Below, piece by piece: positions 22,076 through 33,500 of a stretch of DNA of 64,000 nt. Numbering within the stretch: position 1 is the first letter of the stretch; the number at the start of each line of letters is the position of its first letter. Origin of the DNA: Eledone cirrhosa. Lineage: Eukaryota > Mollusca > Cephalopoda > Octopoda > Eledonidae. A program made the translations under genes and the position numbers. Where the stretch lies: NCBI GenBank assembly GCA_964016885.1, contig OZ024757.1, positions 24,426,237-24,490,236 on the forward strand, read 5' to 3'. Under the pieces are notes generated by a model. The model made no database searches and was not told the origin of the DNA. It saw nothing but the letters and a program-made list of their open reading frames with translations.

Positions 22076-23053
22076 AACCAATTAACAATATTAAATGGTG
22101 ATTACAGTTTCAGAAAATATTTAGCACTGTTGAAGAATTGAATCAACAATTTACGGTCTTTGATCTCAATCTTGAAATAAGCATTGAAATCCACCGAAAG
22201 ATTTGCTAAAGACAGCTGCTACAGGGAAAACTAGGAAGACTTTAAAACAAAATACACTAAATATATTTCCTGTGAATAAAAAAGAAACGTGTTGCATTTT
22301 ATTGTTTATTTTCAACATTAATTTTGTGAATAAAAAACAAGGACATAGGTTTCTCATTTTTTATTAAAATAACAATAGTGCTTAAATAAATATATTCTAC
22401 ATGCGCCCACCATAGATGAAAATTAAGGGCCAGTCTGTCTTGTAGTTCTGGAGCTAGGGAGGATGGCATACTGAAACAGCCACTGCACCTCACGTGGTTC
22501 ACACTTGTGGGTAGCCAACACGCCTCCGATAGTCAGGCGGGGGACAAGAACACTGGAATTCTCCACTGCCAAAATCTCAATCACAAACATATCAAAGGGT
22601 GGTCGATACTTTGACATGACGAGCAGCAAAGCCTGGGCTGGTCACTGAACACACAATGTTGTCACTTGAGAAAATGTCACAACGTATAATATCCTATCCG
22701 AAGGGCCTACCCTTACGGGGCGGGAAGGTTGTCATGCCGTTAATCGATATCGATCTGTTAACAGCTATGATTACGAGAATGAGACATACAGGTGAGAAAG
22801 TACGTTTCTCTGTCACAGTCCTCACCCCACAGGCTGGAGGGAGAGGGTTGGTAGAAATATCTCCCTACAATCTCATGAAATATCTCTGAGTAACTGGGTG
22901 GAACAGGACCAAAGTAGTAAAGACTATAGGAGAGGAGGTGGAGAGGAGTTCCAGCTGGATCTGGTAGAGGAAGAACAACAAAGGTGATCTACATCCAGAT
23001 TAAGTGACCCACACACAACAGGTTAACGATAGCCAGGTGGTTTTATTATTAAA

Positions 23054-23260
23054 TTCCTTGACGGCGGTGTATTGGCAGTATCGGTAGAGCGTCGGACAAT
23101 ATGCTTTACAGTCTGAAATCAAATCTCGCCGAGGTTAGCTTTACCTTTCATCCTTATGTGGTCGATAAATAAAGTACCAGTAATGTACTGGAGGTAGATT
23201 TAATCGACTTCCCCCACACCCCAAATTATTAGCCTTGCGCCTAAAGTAGAAATCATTAAA
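23054..23260 (+). mobile_element. tRNA-derived SINE, full length
   Basis: The head GGCGGTGTATTGGCAGTATC and GGTAGAGCGTCGGAC is A-box-like. The B-box position holds TGAAATCAAATCTCG. The body CTTTCATCCTTATGTGGTCG follows, and the 3' part is GCCTTGCGCCTAAAGTAGAA. This is the most complete of the copies with this 3' end besides 63,601-63,768. Confidence 0.8.
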
Positions 23261-23389
23261 TTATTCAATATTTTCATTATTTTCCAATATTGAGGCACAT
23301 GGGCTGTGTATTCCATTAGAAATACGGTACCTCGAGGGGTGGTGTCTGAGAAAAAAAAATGGCTGTTCAAATGGTTGATGATATCTAAA

Positions 23390-23625
23390 GTCTGTCCCAA
23401 GCTGGGAGGCTCATCACGCCGGTTCTTACCTCGGTTTCCATGGTATGAAACATCTAAGAATATAAGACTACCCCCTGGACAGGGAGCTAGTCGATCGTAG
23501 GGTTAAACCTCCAGCTACAGCAGAGTATACTGGAGCATCGTGAAATAAAATGTTTTCTCAAGAACACAACCCAGTCCAGGAATTGAACCCACCTACCTCT
23601 AATGACGATATTATGAAGGGAACTA
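23390..23625 (-). mobile_element. Central-domain SINE, minus strand, copy in duplicated segment
   Basis: This is the same element as 19,650-19,905, carried along by the S duplication. The minus strand reads GGTTCAATTCCTGGACTGGG, TTGTGTTCTTGAGAAAACAT and CCCTGTCCAGGGGGTAGTC. Confidence 0.6.
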
Positions 23626-23670
23626 AAAACAAACTGATTACTCAGAATACATCAACATAAACTAAGATTC

Positions 23671-24318
23671 CTGAGGTGCCATAACATCCAAGCGCCCTCG
23701 CTATTAGGGGAGCCGTCAGTGAAGAGAGGAAACTCGCAGTCAGCGGCCCGACTCCCCCAAAACGTCTCGAAAGCTACAAAACTGGGAATAAAATGTTTAT
23801 ATAACACAATACTAATAAATGTACATATTACAGTACCTTAGTTTCATTGTTACCTGCAGCAATGTCGTCAATTTTTTTTGGCTTGCCATTAAATATATTT
23901 AGAAGGGAACGATAATATTTTCTGTAGCGATGTGTAATTGGGGGTGTCTTGTCACGTTGGGAATTTTTACCTTCCCTTACTTCTATAATTAATTCCTCTC
24001 TCTATATATATATATATCTTCATTAGCAAATATTAATAGATAATAGACATTGTTGATATAGAAAATAAGGTTTTATGTTCCGTCAAACTCAAATTTACCG
24101 GTCTTCTTCACAACACGTGTTATCTTGCAAAATTAACCACACATTCTCAGTCACGTTTTCGTATTTCCGCAGTGAACATTTTTAATTAGTTCAATTATTA
24201 TGGAATAAAGTTTTAAAAAATTTCTATTCAATTATGTAATTAAATTACTTAATAAAATTACATAACGAAATTGAGGAAGCAGCCAATCCTAGACAGTGGT
24301 GGCCATAACTGGACACAG
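23671..24318 (+). repeat. Segment T, copy 2
   Basis: It matches 21,426-22,075 with small differences: a TATATA run at 24,003-24,016 and extra TCTGTAGCGATGTG around 23,921. It ends the second S-T unit. Confidence 0.85.
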
Positions 24319-24389
24319 AAATAAAAGGTTGCGCATACATTATAAGTGTATGAAATTTAAAATATTTATATCTTTATATATATAATTCA

Positions 24390-24560
24390 GGCTGTTTGTT
24401 TGTTTACAAACAAACAAACCGAGCATTATAATAAATGTTCGGTAAACCGATACGTGCATATATAATTTTTACTTATTCCTAATTAAACAATTTTTCACTG
24501 GGAACAATTTGTCAGCATTTTCTTTTCCTTTTACCTATATATATATATATATATATATAT
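24390..24560. repeat. Double-palindrome repeat and TA microsatellite
   Basis: 24,390-24,440 is the second copy of the double palindrome at 3,984. It has GTTTGTTTACAAACAAAC, then GAGCATTATAATAAATGTTC, where one base change breaks the outer pair. A TA run follows at 24,534-24,562. Confidence 0.6.
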
Positions 24561-24571
24561 AGTATATACAT

Positions 24572-25668
24572 ATCATCATCATCATCTAATGCTCATCTTC
24601 CATGCTAGCATGGGTCTGGACGAGAATTGTCCCACTTGAGGCAAGATTGGTTGTCTTCGTCAGGCGGATTTTCTACGGCTGGATGCCCTTCCTAACACCA
24701 ACCACGTTTACAGTGTGGACTGGGAAGTTTTTACTGTGTTACCTACACGGCCACATTACAGCGTGGACTGTGTTTTTTTTTGTTGTGACACCTTCACGGC
24801 CTCATTTATTTAGGATTGGATGTTGTGGTACTAACATAGCTTTACATCAAAAGGGGTGGTGTAGATGGCGGTAGGGGTAGTGGGACGGGGTAGTATTTTG
24901 GTTAAGAGGTGCCTACTGACTGTAGGTTTCGCTTTGTACTTAGGCAAGGCGGGTCTTCTGTATTACTGCGTAGCGCCAAAGATCTCGGTCCAGTGACATT
25001 GTCTTGGAGAGGTGTAAGTGTGTGAGGTCGGAATTTAGCAAGTCGTTCCAGGTTTTTCTGGGTCTGCCTACTCCGTAGCTACCATCTATTTTGATCGCCC
25101 TGCACTTTTTTATACAGCTGTCGTCTTTCATGCGCATCATGTGACCATACCAACGTAGTCTTCTCTCGAGTAAACAGCATCTGAACACTCTTATTCCTAA
25201 TTTCTCACTTAGTTCATTTATGCTTTGCCGTTCGCGTATATTACTATTACACATCCAACGGAGCATGCAAGCTTCGTTCCTCTCCAGTCTGTGTAGATCC
25301 TCTGCACACAAGGCCCATGTCTCACTGCCATGTAACATTGCTGTTCGTATGCAGGCATCATACAGCCTGCCTTTCATTTTTAGAGAGAACCCTTTAGCAG
25401 CCAATAGTGGTATAAGCTCTCTGAACTTTTTCCATCCCGTTCTGAGTCTGGCTACAGTACTTTCGGAGCACCCTCCACCACTGCTGATTTTGTCACCCAG
25501 GTAACGGAAGGTGTCCACTATTTTTATAGAACCATCTGTGCAATGGAATGAGCTAGTATTCTGTGGGCACTTGCTGCTACTTATTGCACCAGAGCACCGG
25601 CCACATATAAAATCTATATTCTTAGTGAGCTTACCTGTGATCCCACTACATCTTTTATGCACCCATAC
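24572..25668 (-). mobile_element. RTE-like LINE subfamily A, 3' end with intact C-terminal frame
   Basis: The minus-strand element enters at a PHD-like finger (WVHKRCSGITGKLTKN, then FICGRCSG). It continues IVDTFRYLGDKISSGGGCSE, GWKKFRELIPLL, KGRLYDACIRTAMLHGSETW, ALCAEDLHRLERNEACMLRW, LERRLRWYGHMMRM and GVGRPRKTWNDLLNSDL, and stops at 24,940. The 240-codon frame at 24,940-25,662 is uninterrupted. The 3' UTR (24,585-24,939) ends at ATCATCATCATC near 24,575, that is, a (GATGAT)n tail on the element strand. No RT core is present, so it is not active. It forms an inverted pair with 29,106-30,205. Confidence 0.9.
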
Positions 25669-25689
25669 TTTGCTATAGTATATGTATAT

Positions 25690-25735
25690 ATAAAACCCAT
25701 GCTAGCGTGGAAGATAGAAGTTAAACGATGATGAA
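25690..25735 (+). mobile_element. Short LINE-A/SINE 3' tail
   Basis: AACCCATGCTAGCGTGGAAG then ATAGAAGTTAAACGATGATG: only the last ~45 bp of the element, followed by unrelated sequence. Confidence 0.7.
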
Positions 25736-25739
25736 ACCT

Positions 25740-26480
25740 AACTGGCATGTGTAAGACCCCCTAACTGAGAGAGCTAGACACAAGCAATATGCATGGCACT
25801 AACTGAAACTCACCTGACAGCTAGCATAGCAGATGCGAAATAGACATACCAAAGTATTTTGTATTTGGTACTGATGTCCCACTGTCTGTGACATGCTAAC
25901 TGTACACATAAAGCAACTCAAAATCGTAATATGTGTCACATATTAGCCACCAGTCATAAAGGCGTGTTTATAGATAGCCTCAGAAAGATGGAAGAAGCGC
26001 TAACCAAACGTGATCAGAGTCTCAACATACTGCTGCTGGGAGATTTTAACCTCGCTAAGATCAAATGGCCAGAAAGCCACCCCCTCTCAGGTACTTGATG
26101 ATGGAACTTGAACAAAGGCAGACAGAATACGTGTTGGACCTTACAAATAGGGTATTGACATGAGCAATGATGCATTGTTTCATGCACACATTGTCAAAAT
26201 GGCAGCAATGTGCAGATGACTGGCTGGTTAGATTCTGAGGACTTTGAAAACAAGAGACACGGAAACCATGTTGGTCTTCTGGGGGGCATTTGTCCTCAGA
26301 CAACTGGGCTACAGCTCTCAGTAGAACTTGAAGCAATCTAACAGTGCTACACCAAGAGGACTGCCTCAATGAAGGAGATAAGCTACTGGGGGAGGCTGAA
26401 AGAACTAAATCTCTTTAACTTTGTTAACTCTGATAGGTTTCGGCCAGTATTGGCCCAGGCCATGTCTAACTAACCTTGCT
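25740..26480 (+). pseudogene. Endonuclease-domain relic of a CR1/L2-like LINE
   Basis: In shifting frames the plus strand gives ICMALTETHLTDSIADA around 25,786-25,840, then DSLRKMEEALTKRDQSLN, then ILLLGDFNLAKIKWPE at about 26,029-26,075. GDFN is a hallmark of APE-type endonucleases in LINEs. The remainder to 26,400 is decayed. The tail 26,430-26,520 (TCGGCCAGTATTGGCCCAGG, CTAGCAGAGGAAGTGG) may belong to a SINE-like repeat. The clade is a guess. Confidence 0.6.
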
Positions 26481-26524
26481 AGCAGAGGAAGTGGATGTTA
26501 AAACGACAATAATGATATATATAT

Positions 26525-27963
26525 ATATCATCATCATCATCATCATTTTACGTCCGCTTTTCCCTGCTTGCAAGGGTGGGACGGGTCTTATTCAGCACAG
26601 CATCTCTCCACTCGTCACGGTCCTTCGTCATCTCCACCGTGAGCTTCAATGATCTGAGGTCTGTTCTCACCACCTCCGCCCATGTTTTTCATGGTCTACC
26701 TCTACCACATCTTCCTTCAACTGGCACTTCTTCACCCATCGGTCATCTTCCATGCGCATCACATGTCCATACCACCTCAGTCTCCTCTCCCGTACACTAC
26801 ATTCTATCCCTCTCAGACACAGTTTCTCTCGCAACACATTTATGCTGGGTCGTTCACGCACATCCAACGGAGCATGCTTGCCTCATTTCTCTCCAGTTGC
26901 TGCCCATGTCTCACTACCATGCAGCATTGCGCTCCTCACACAGGCATCATACAACCGGCCTTTCGTACGCAGGGAGAAACCCTTCTTCGTCAACAGAGGA
27001 AGCAGCTCCCTAAACTTCTTCCAACCCGTCCTTATTCTAGATACTATGGCCTCGGAACACCCTCCTCCCATGCCGGAGGTACCGGAAGCTATCCACCACT
27101 TCTATAGCGCCCTCCTGCATTTGAAAAATGTGTCTATCAATGCAACTTCTACTGTCTAATTTCCCTGTACATCTACTGCATACATATTTCTCCCTACCTG
27201 TTAGTTTGCCTGCTATCCCGCTACATCTCTTGTGTACCCAGGATCTGCATTGTGTGCATTTTATAGAATTTATGCCAGTTCCTTTTCTGCATATCCAACA
27301 TGGCCATTTCCCTGACGGAATCAGGGTTTTGTCCTCTTTTCTACTCATCAACACTTTTGTCTTAGCTAGGTTCACTCAGTCCTCTTGCTTCCAACTGCTG
27401 TTTCCATAGCCAGAATTTATTCTCTAGCTCCTCTACTAATTCTGCTATAAGAACCAGATCGTCAGCATAGAGAAGTTCCCATAGACAGCCAGTTTTAAAC
27501 TCCTCTGTTATGGCTTGGAGGACTATAATGAACAAGAGCGGGCTGAGGACCGAACCCTGATGTACTCCTACTTGTATCTGGAATTCCTCACTAAACTCCA
27601 TTCCTACCCTGACTTTACTGACAGTACCTCTGTACAAAGTTTGCACTGTCCTCACAAGCCATTCCTCAACACCTAGCTTCCTTAGGGACCACCAGATGAC
27701 AGATCGGGGTACCCTATCAAAGGCCTTCTCTAGGTCAACAAAGGCTAAGTATAGTGGCTTATTCTTCTCTAAGAACCTCTCTTGCAATTGTCTCACCAAG
27801 AAGAGGACATCTGTTGTACTCTTCCCAGGCACAAAACCAAACTGCATCTCATCTAGTTTGACTTTCTCTAATTAGTTGTGCTAAAATCCTTTCTGCCACT
27901 TTCATAACCTGATCTATCAGTTTTATGCCCCTATAATTGCTCCTCTCCAGAGCATCCCCTTTA
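26525..27963 (-). mobile_element. RTE-like LINE subfamily B, 5'-truncated
   Basis: The minus strand begins at GDALERSNYRGIKLIDQVMK (27,960 downward). It runs through EMQFGFVPGKSTTDVLF, LAFVDLEKAFDRVPRS, GVHQGSVLSPLLFIIVLQAI and LLYADDLVLIAELVEELE (27,362-27,847). The PHD-like block CWICRKG, CTQC, WVHKRCSGI, YVCSRC comes at 27,180-27,330, then GGGCSEAIVSRIRTGWKKF. Frames break near 27,362, 27,090, 26,880 and 26,660. The 3' end abuts ATCATCATCATCATCATTTT at 26,527. The 5' end abuts TATATATATA at 27,962, directly facing the next LINE. Confidence 0.9.
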
Positions 27964-27978
27964 TATATATATATATAG

Positions 27979-28968
27979 GACCAAAAACGTGAGGTGTTCA
28001 GGATTGCTAGGCAATGTGTCAAGGAAAACAGTGTCCTTAATGATGATGGTGTACTTGCAATCACTGACGCCGATAAGAAGGTAGCTTGGAAGTGTCACTA
28101 CGAAAGGCTACTAAATGAGGAGAATAAATGGGAGAAAGACAGTCTCCCCCACATCGATCCAATAGAGGGACCAGCAGTGCTAGTTGAAAGTAGTATAATA
28201 AGTAAGGCAATCAAAGATATGAAGACAGGTAAGGCGGCTGGGCCTTCGGAAATAGTTGCTGAAATGCTGAAAGCATCTGGAACGGTGGGACACACTATGG
28301 TCACCCGGATAGTAAACCAAGTCATACAGAATGGGGTCGTTCCGAAGGACTGGCGTAGCAGCATCATCATCATTAACTGCTACAAGGGTAAAGGAGATGC
28401 CCTAGATAGGGGTAACTATAGAGGCATTAAGTTAATTGACCAGGTCATGAAGGTCACAGAAAAAATAATAGTGCAACTAATCAGAGAGCGAATTGATCTA
28501 GATGAAATGCAGTTCGGGTTTGTGTCAGGTAAAAGTACCACAGACGCTCTTTTCATTGTACGACAACTACAGGAGAAGTACCTAGCTAAAAGTAAACCCC
28601 TATACTTAGCTTTTGTCGACTTGGAGAAAGCCTTTGACAGAGTCCCCCGCTCCATTATCTGGTGGGCTCTTAGAAAACTAGGTGTTGATGAATGGCTTGT
28701 GAGAGCTATACAAGCCATGTATAAAGAAACAGTCAGCAAGGTTAGAATTAACAACGAATATAGTGAAGAGTTTAGCGTAAAGGTTGGTGTTCATCAGGGC
28801 TCCGTCCTTAGGCCCCTCCTATTTATTATTGCCCCTCAGGCTATAACAGAGGAGTTCAAGACCGGCTGCCCATGGGAACTCCTATACGCAGATGATCTAA
28901 CACTCATAGCTGAATCAATGGCCGAACTAGAGAAGAAATTCCAAATATGGAAGCATGGCCTAGAATGA
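27979..28968 (+). pseudogene. Reverse transcriptase region of RTE-like LINE A
   Basis: The region has DMKTGKAAGPSEIVAEML (fingers), YKGKGDALDRGNYRGIKLID, DEMQFGFVSGKSTTDALF, LAFVDLEKAFDRVPRSIIWW (first catalytic Asp block), VGVHQGSVLRPLLFIIAPQ and ELLYADDLTLIAES (YADD pair). The frame stays open for 325 codons from its truncated 5' end and meets TGA at 28,966, where related copies suggest Trp or another sense codon before KGLKINLSKTKVL. The frame then continues past the TGA to about 29,092, where it shifts just before the PHD-like CPKCKVWVHKRC block. It encodes RNA-templated DNA synthesis at a nicked target in intact relatives. It is not intact here. Confidence 0.85.
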
Positions 28969-29105
28969 AAAGGCCTTAAAATTAACCTGTCGAAGACTAA
29001 AGTTCTAGTTTGTAGGAAGGAAAATAGGGCACCAGTCCCATCTGGGAAATGGCCATGCTCAGTGTGTAGGAAAGGAGTAGGCAGAAACTCCTTTTATGTC
29101 CCAAA

Positions 29106-29912
29106 TGCAAAGTATGGGTGCATAAAAGATGTAGTGGGATCACAGGTAAGCTAACTAAGAATATAGATTTTATATGTGGCCGGTGCTCTGGTGCAATAAG
29201 TAGCAGCAAGTGCCCACAGAATACTAGCTCATTCCATTGCACAGATGGTTCTATAGAAATAGTGGACACCTTCCGTTACCTGGGTGACAAAATCAGCAGT
29301 GGTGGAGGGTGCTCCGAAATTACAGTAGCTAGAGTCAGAACGGGATGGAAAAAGTTCAGAGAGCTTATACCACTATTGACCACTAAAGGGTTCTCACTAA
29401 AAATGAAAGGCAGGCTGTATGATGCCTGCATACGAACAGCAATGTTGCATGGCAGTGAGACCTGGTCATTGTGTGCAAAGGATATATGCAGACTGGAGAG
29501 GAACGAAGCTTGCATGCTCCACTGGATGTGTAATAGTAATATACGTAAACAGCAAAGCATAAACGAACTAAGGGAGAAATTAGAAATAAGAGGGATCAGA
29601 TGCTGTTTACTCGAGAGAAGACTACGTTGGTACGGTCACGTGATGCGCATGAAAGACGATAGCTGTATAAAAAAGTGCAGGGCGATAAAAATAGACGGTA
29701 GCCAGACCCAGAAAAACCTGGGACGACTTGATAAATTCCGACCTCACACACTTACACCTCTCCAAGACAATGTCACTGGACCGAGATCTTTGGCGATACA
29801 CAGTCATACAGAAGACTCGCCTTGCCTAAGTACAGAGCGAAACCTACAGTCAGCAGGCACCTCTAACAAGAATACACCCCGGCCCCACTACCCCCCACCC
29901 CTTCCAATGTAA
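29106..29912 (+). pseudogene. C-terminal region of RTE-like LINE A with PHD-like finger
   Basis: After the shift, the frame reads CPKCKVWVHKRCSGITGKL and FICGRCSGAISSSKC. With CSVCRKG at 29,056 this makes a Cys2-Cys2-His-Cys-Cys2 pattern like a PHD finger. It is followed by IVDTFRYLGDKISSGGGCSE, GWKKFRELIPLLTTKGFSLK, RLYDACIRTAMLHGSETWSL and LERRLRWYGHVMRMKDD. After DGS the 11-bp deletion changes the frame, so the last 60 residues are not homologous to the intact copy. Confidence 0.85.
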
Positions 29913-30207
29913 AGTTATGTTGGTACCACAGCATCCAGTCCAAAACAAATGAGGGCGTGTAGGTGTCACGACAAAAAAAACACACAGTCCACGCTGTAAT
30001 GTGGCCGTGTAGGTAACACGGTAAAAACTTCCCAGTCCACACTGTAAACGTGGTTGGTGTTAGGAAGGGCATCCAGCCGTAGAAAACCCGCCAGACAGTC
30101 CTATACAAGCAAGACAACCAATCTTGCCTCAAGTGGGAAAATTCCCGTCCAAACCCATGCTAGCGTGGAAGATGGACGTTAAACGATGATGATGATGATG
30201 ATGATCA

Positions 30208-30209
30208 TG

Positions 30210-30285
<76 letters not shown>

Positions 30286-30505
30286 CCACTAACCTCAATA
30301 GAATGCCAGCATTGTACTCTGGCTGCCTACCATACTGTATAGATGTAATGTGATGTGAGTCTTTAGCAGCACTGGGAGAAACAAGACAAAGTGGAAATGA
30401 AAAAATTTTATTACTGGAAGAGGAAAAAAAAAAGAAAAATAACAAAACCCTAAATTTTATTAATGTTCATCAAGAATGGTAATGTTTATGGTTTTTATAG
30501 AATAA
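30208..30505. repeat. Long TA microsatellite and unassigned flank
   Basis: TATATA runs from about 30,216 to 30,281. 30,282-30,505 is unassigned, containing a purine run near 30,418-30,440 and ATTTTATTACTGG. Confidence 0.7.
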
Positions 30506-33500
30506 TATGGTTGAGTGAGTAATGTGGTGAACAGATGGCCGAGAAAGTAATGTGGTGAACAGATGGCCGAGAAAGTATTGTGGTGAACAGATGGCCGAGA
30601 AAGTATTGTGGTGAACAGATGGCCGAGAAAGTAATGTGGTGAACAGATGGCCGAGAAAGTAATGTGGTGAACAGATGGCCGAGAAAGTAATGTGGTGAAC
30701 AGATGGCCGAGAAAGTATTGTGGTGAACAGATGGCCGAGAAAGTAATGTGGTGAACAGATGGCCGAGAAAGTAATGTGGTGAACAGATGGCCGAGAAAGT
30801 AATGTGGTGAACAGATGGCCGAGAAAGTAATGTGGTGAACAGATGGCCGAGAAAGTAATGTGGTGAACAGATGGCCGAGAAAGTATTGTGGTGAACAGAT
30901 GGCCGAGAAAGTATTGTGGTGAACAGATGGCCGAGAAAGTAATGTGGTGAACAGATGGCCGAGAAAGTAATGTGGTGAACAGATGGCCGAGAAAGTAATG
31001 TGGTGAACAGATGGCCGAGAAAGTATTGTGGTGAACAGATGGCCGAGAAAGTAATGTGGTGAACAGATGGCCGAGAAAGTAATGTGGTGAACAGATGGCC
31101 GAGAAAGTAATGTGGTGAACAGATGGCCGAGAAAGTAATGTGGTGAACAGATGGCCGAGAAAGTAATGTGGTGAACAGATGGCCGAGAAAGTATTGTGGT
31201 GAACAGATGGCCGAGAAAGTATTGTGGTGAACAGATGGCCGAGAAAGTAATGTGGTGAACAGATGGCCGAGAAAGTATTGTGGTGAACAGATGGCCGAGA
31301 AAGTATTGTGGTGAACAGATGGCCGAGAAAGTATTGTGATGAACAGATGGCCGAGAAAGTAATGTGGTGAACAGATGGCCGAGAAAGTATTGTGGTGAAC
31401 AGATGGCCGAGAAAGTAATGTGGTGAACAGATGGCCGAGAAAGTATTGTGATGAACAGATGGCCGAGAAAGTAATGTGGTGAACAGATGGCCGAGAAAGT
31501 AATGTGGTGAACAGATGGCCGAGAAAGTAATGTGGTGAACAGATGGCCGAGAAAGTAATGTGGTGAACAGATGGCCGAGAAAGTATTGTGGTGAACAGAT
31601 GGCCGAGAAAGTAATGTGGTGAACAGATGGCCGAGAAAGTATTGTGGTGAACAGATGGTCGAGAATGTAATGTGGTGAACAGATGGCCGAGAAAGTATTG
31701 TGGTGAACAGATGGCCGAGAAAGTATTGTGGTGAACAGATGGCCGAGAAAGTAATGTGGTGAACAGATGGCCGAGAAAGTAATGTGGTGAACAGATGGCC
31801 GAGAAAGTAATGTGGTGAACAGATGGCCGAGAAAGTATTGTGGTGAACAGATGGCCGAGAAAGTAATGTGGTGAACAGATGGCCGAGAAAGTAATGTGGT
31901 GAACAGATGGCCGAGAAAGTAATGTGGTGAACAGATGGCCGAGAAAGTAATGTGGTGAACAGATGGCCGAGAAAGTAATGTGGTGAACAGATGGCCGAGA
32001 AAGTATTGTGGTGAACAGATGGCCGAGAAAGTATTGTGGTGAACAGATGGCCGAGAAAGTAATGTGGTGAACAGATGGCCGAGAAAGTAATGTGGTGAAC
32101 AGATGGCCGAGAAAGTAATGTGGTGAACAGATGGCCGAGAAAGTATTGTGGTGAACAGATGGCCGAGAAAGTAATGTGGTGAACAGATGGCCGAGAAAGT
32201 AATGTGGTGAACAGATGGCCGAGAAAGTAATGTGGTGAACAGATGGCCGAGAAAGTAATGTGGTGAACAGATGGCCGAGAAAGTAATGTGGTGAACAGAT
32301 GGCCGAGAAAGTATTGTGGTGAACAGATGGCCGAGAAAGTATTGTGGTGAACAGATGGCCGAGAAAGTAATGTGGTGAACAGATGGCCGAGAAAGTATTG
32401 TGGTGAACAGATGGCCGAGAAAGTATTGTGGTGAACAGATGGCCGAGAAAGTATTGTGATGAACAGATGGCCGAGAAAGTAATGTGGTGAACAGATGGCC
32501 GAGAAAGTATTGTGGTGAACAGATGGCCGAGAAAGTAATGTGGTGAACAGATGGCCGAGAAAGTATTGTGATGAACAGATGGCCGAGAAAGTAATGTGGT
32601 GAACAGATGGCCGAGAAAGTAATGTGGTGAACAGATGGCCGAGAAAGTAATGTGGTGAACAGATGGCCGAGAAAGTAATGTGGTGAACAGATGGCCGAGA
32701 AAGTATTGTGGTGAACAGATGGCCGAGAAAGTAATGTGGTGAACAGATGGCCGAGAAAGTATTGTGGTGAACAGATGGTCGAGAATGTAATGTGGTGAAC
32801 AGATGGCCGAGAAAGTATTGTGGTGAACAGATGGCCGAGAAAGTATTGTGGTGAACAGATGGCCGAGAAAGTAATGTGGTGAACAGATGGCCGAGAAAGT
32901 AATGTGGTGAACAGATGGCCGAGAAAGTAATGTGGTGAACAGATGGCCGAGAAAGTATTGTGGTGAACAGATGGCCGAGAAAGTATTGTGGTGAACAGAT
33001 GGCCGAGAAAGTATTGTGGTGAACAGATGGCCGAGAAAGTATTGTGGTGAACAGATGGCCGAGAAAGTAATGTGGTGAACAGATGGCCGAGAAAGTATTG
33101 TGGTGAACAGATGGCCGAGAAAGTATTGTGGTGAACAGATGGCCGAGAAAGTATTGTGGTGAACAGATGGCCGAGAAAGTATTGTGGTGAACAGATGGCC
33201 GAGAAAGTAATGTGGTGAACAGATGGCCGAGAATGTAATGTGGTGAACAGATGGCCGAGAAAGTATTGTGGTGAACAGATGGCCGAGAAAGTATTGTGGT
33301 GAACAGATGGCCGAGAAAGTATTGTGGTGAACAGATGGCCGAGAAAGTATTGTGGTGAACAGATGGCCGAGAAAGTATTGTGGTGAACAGATGGCCGAGA
33401 AAGTAATGTGGTGAACAGATGGCCGAGAAAGTAATGTGGTGAACAGATGGCCGAGAAAGTAATGTGGTGAACAGATGGCCGAGAAAGTATTGTGGTGAAC

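Larger units (their letters stand above)
22081..23669 (+). repeat. Segment S, copy 2
   Basis: This is the counterpart of 18,494-19,948, offset 3,587 bp. It retains extra sequence at 22,475-22,600 and the complete SINE at 23,054. The block 22,656-22,890 reads through GGGGCGGGAAGGTTGTCATG and CGTTAATCGATATCGATC, also present near 19,080. Confidence 0.85.
27979..30205 (+). mobile_element. RTE-like LINE subfamily A, longest copy, 5'-truncated
   Basis: This is the longest RTE-like copy here. The RT frame covers 27,994-28,968 (see separate entry), and a C-terminal frame runs 29,118-29,912. The 3' UTR extends to AAACGATGATGATGATGATG at 30,181-30,205. Relative to the copy at 24,572, an 11-bp deletion near 29,701 (after GACGGTAGC) shifts the frame before the final conserved block. 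The 5' end abuts a TA run shared with the opposing LINE. Confidence 0.9.

Noticed and set aside
21426..24318. LTR retrotransposon with 650-bp terminal repeats
   Set aside because: The inner part is a copy of segment S present outside the repeats, and no primer-binding site, polypurine tract or target duplication is seen. Tandem duplication explains the layout.
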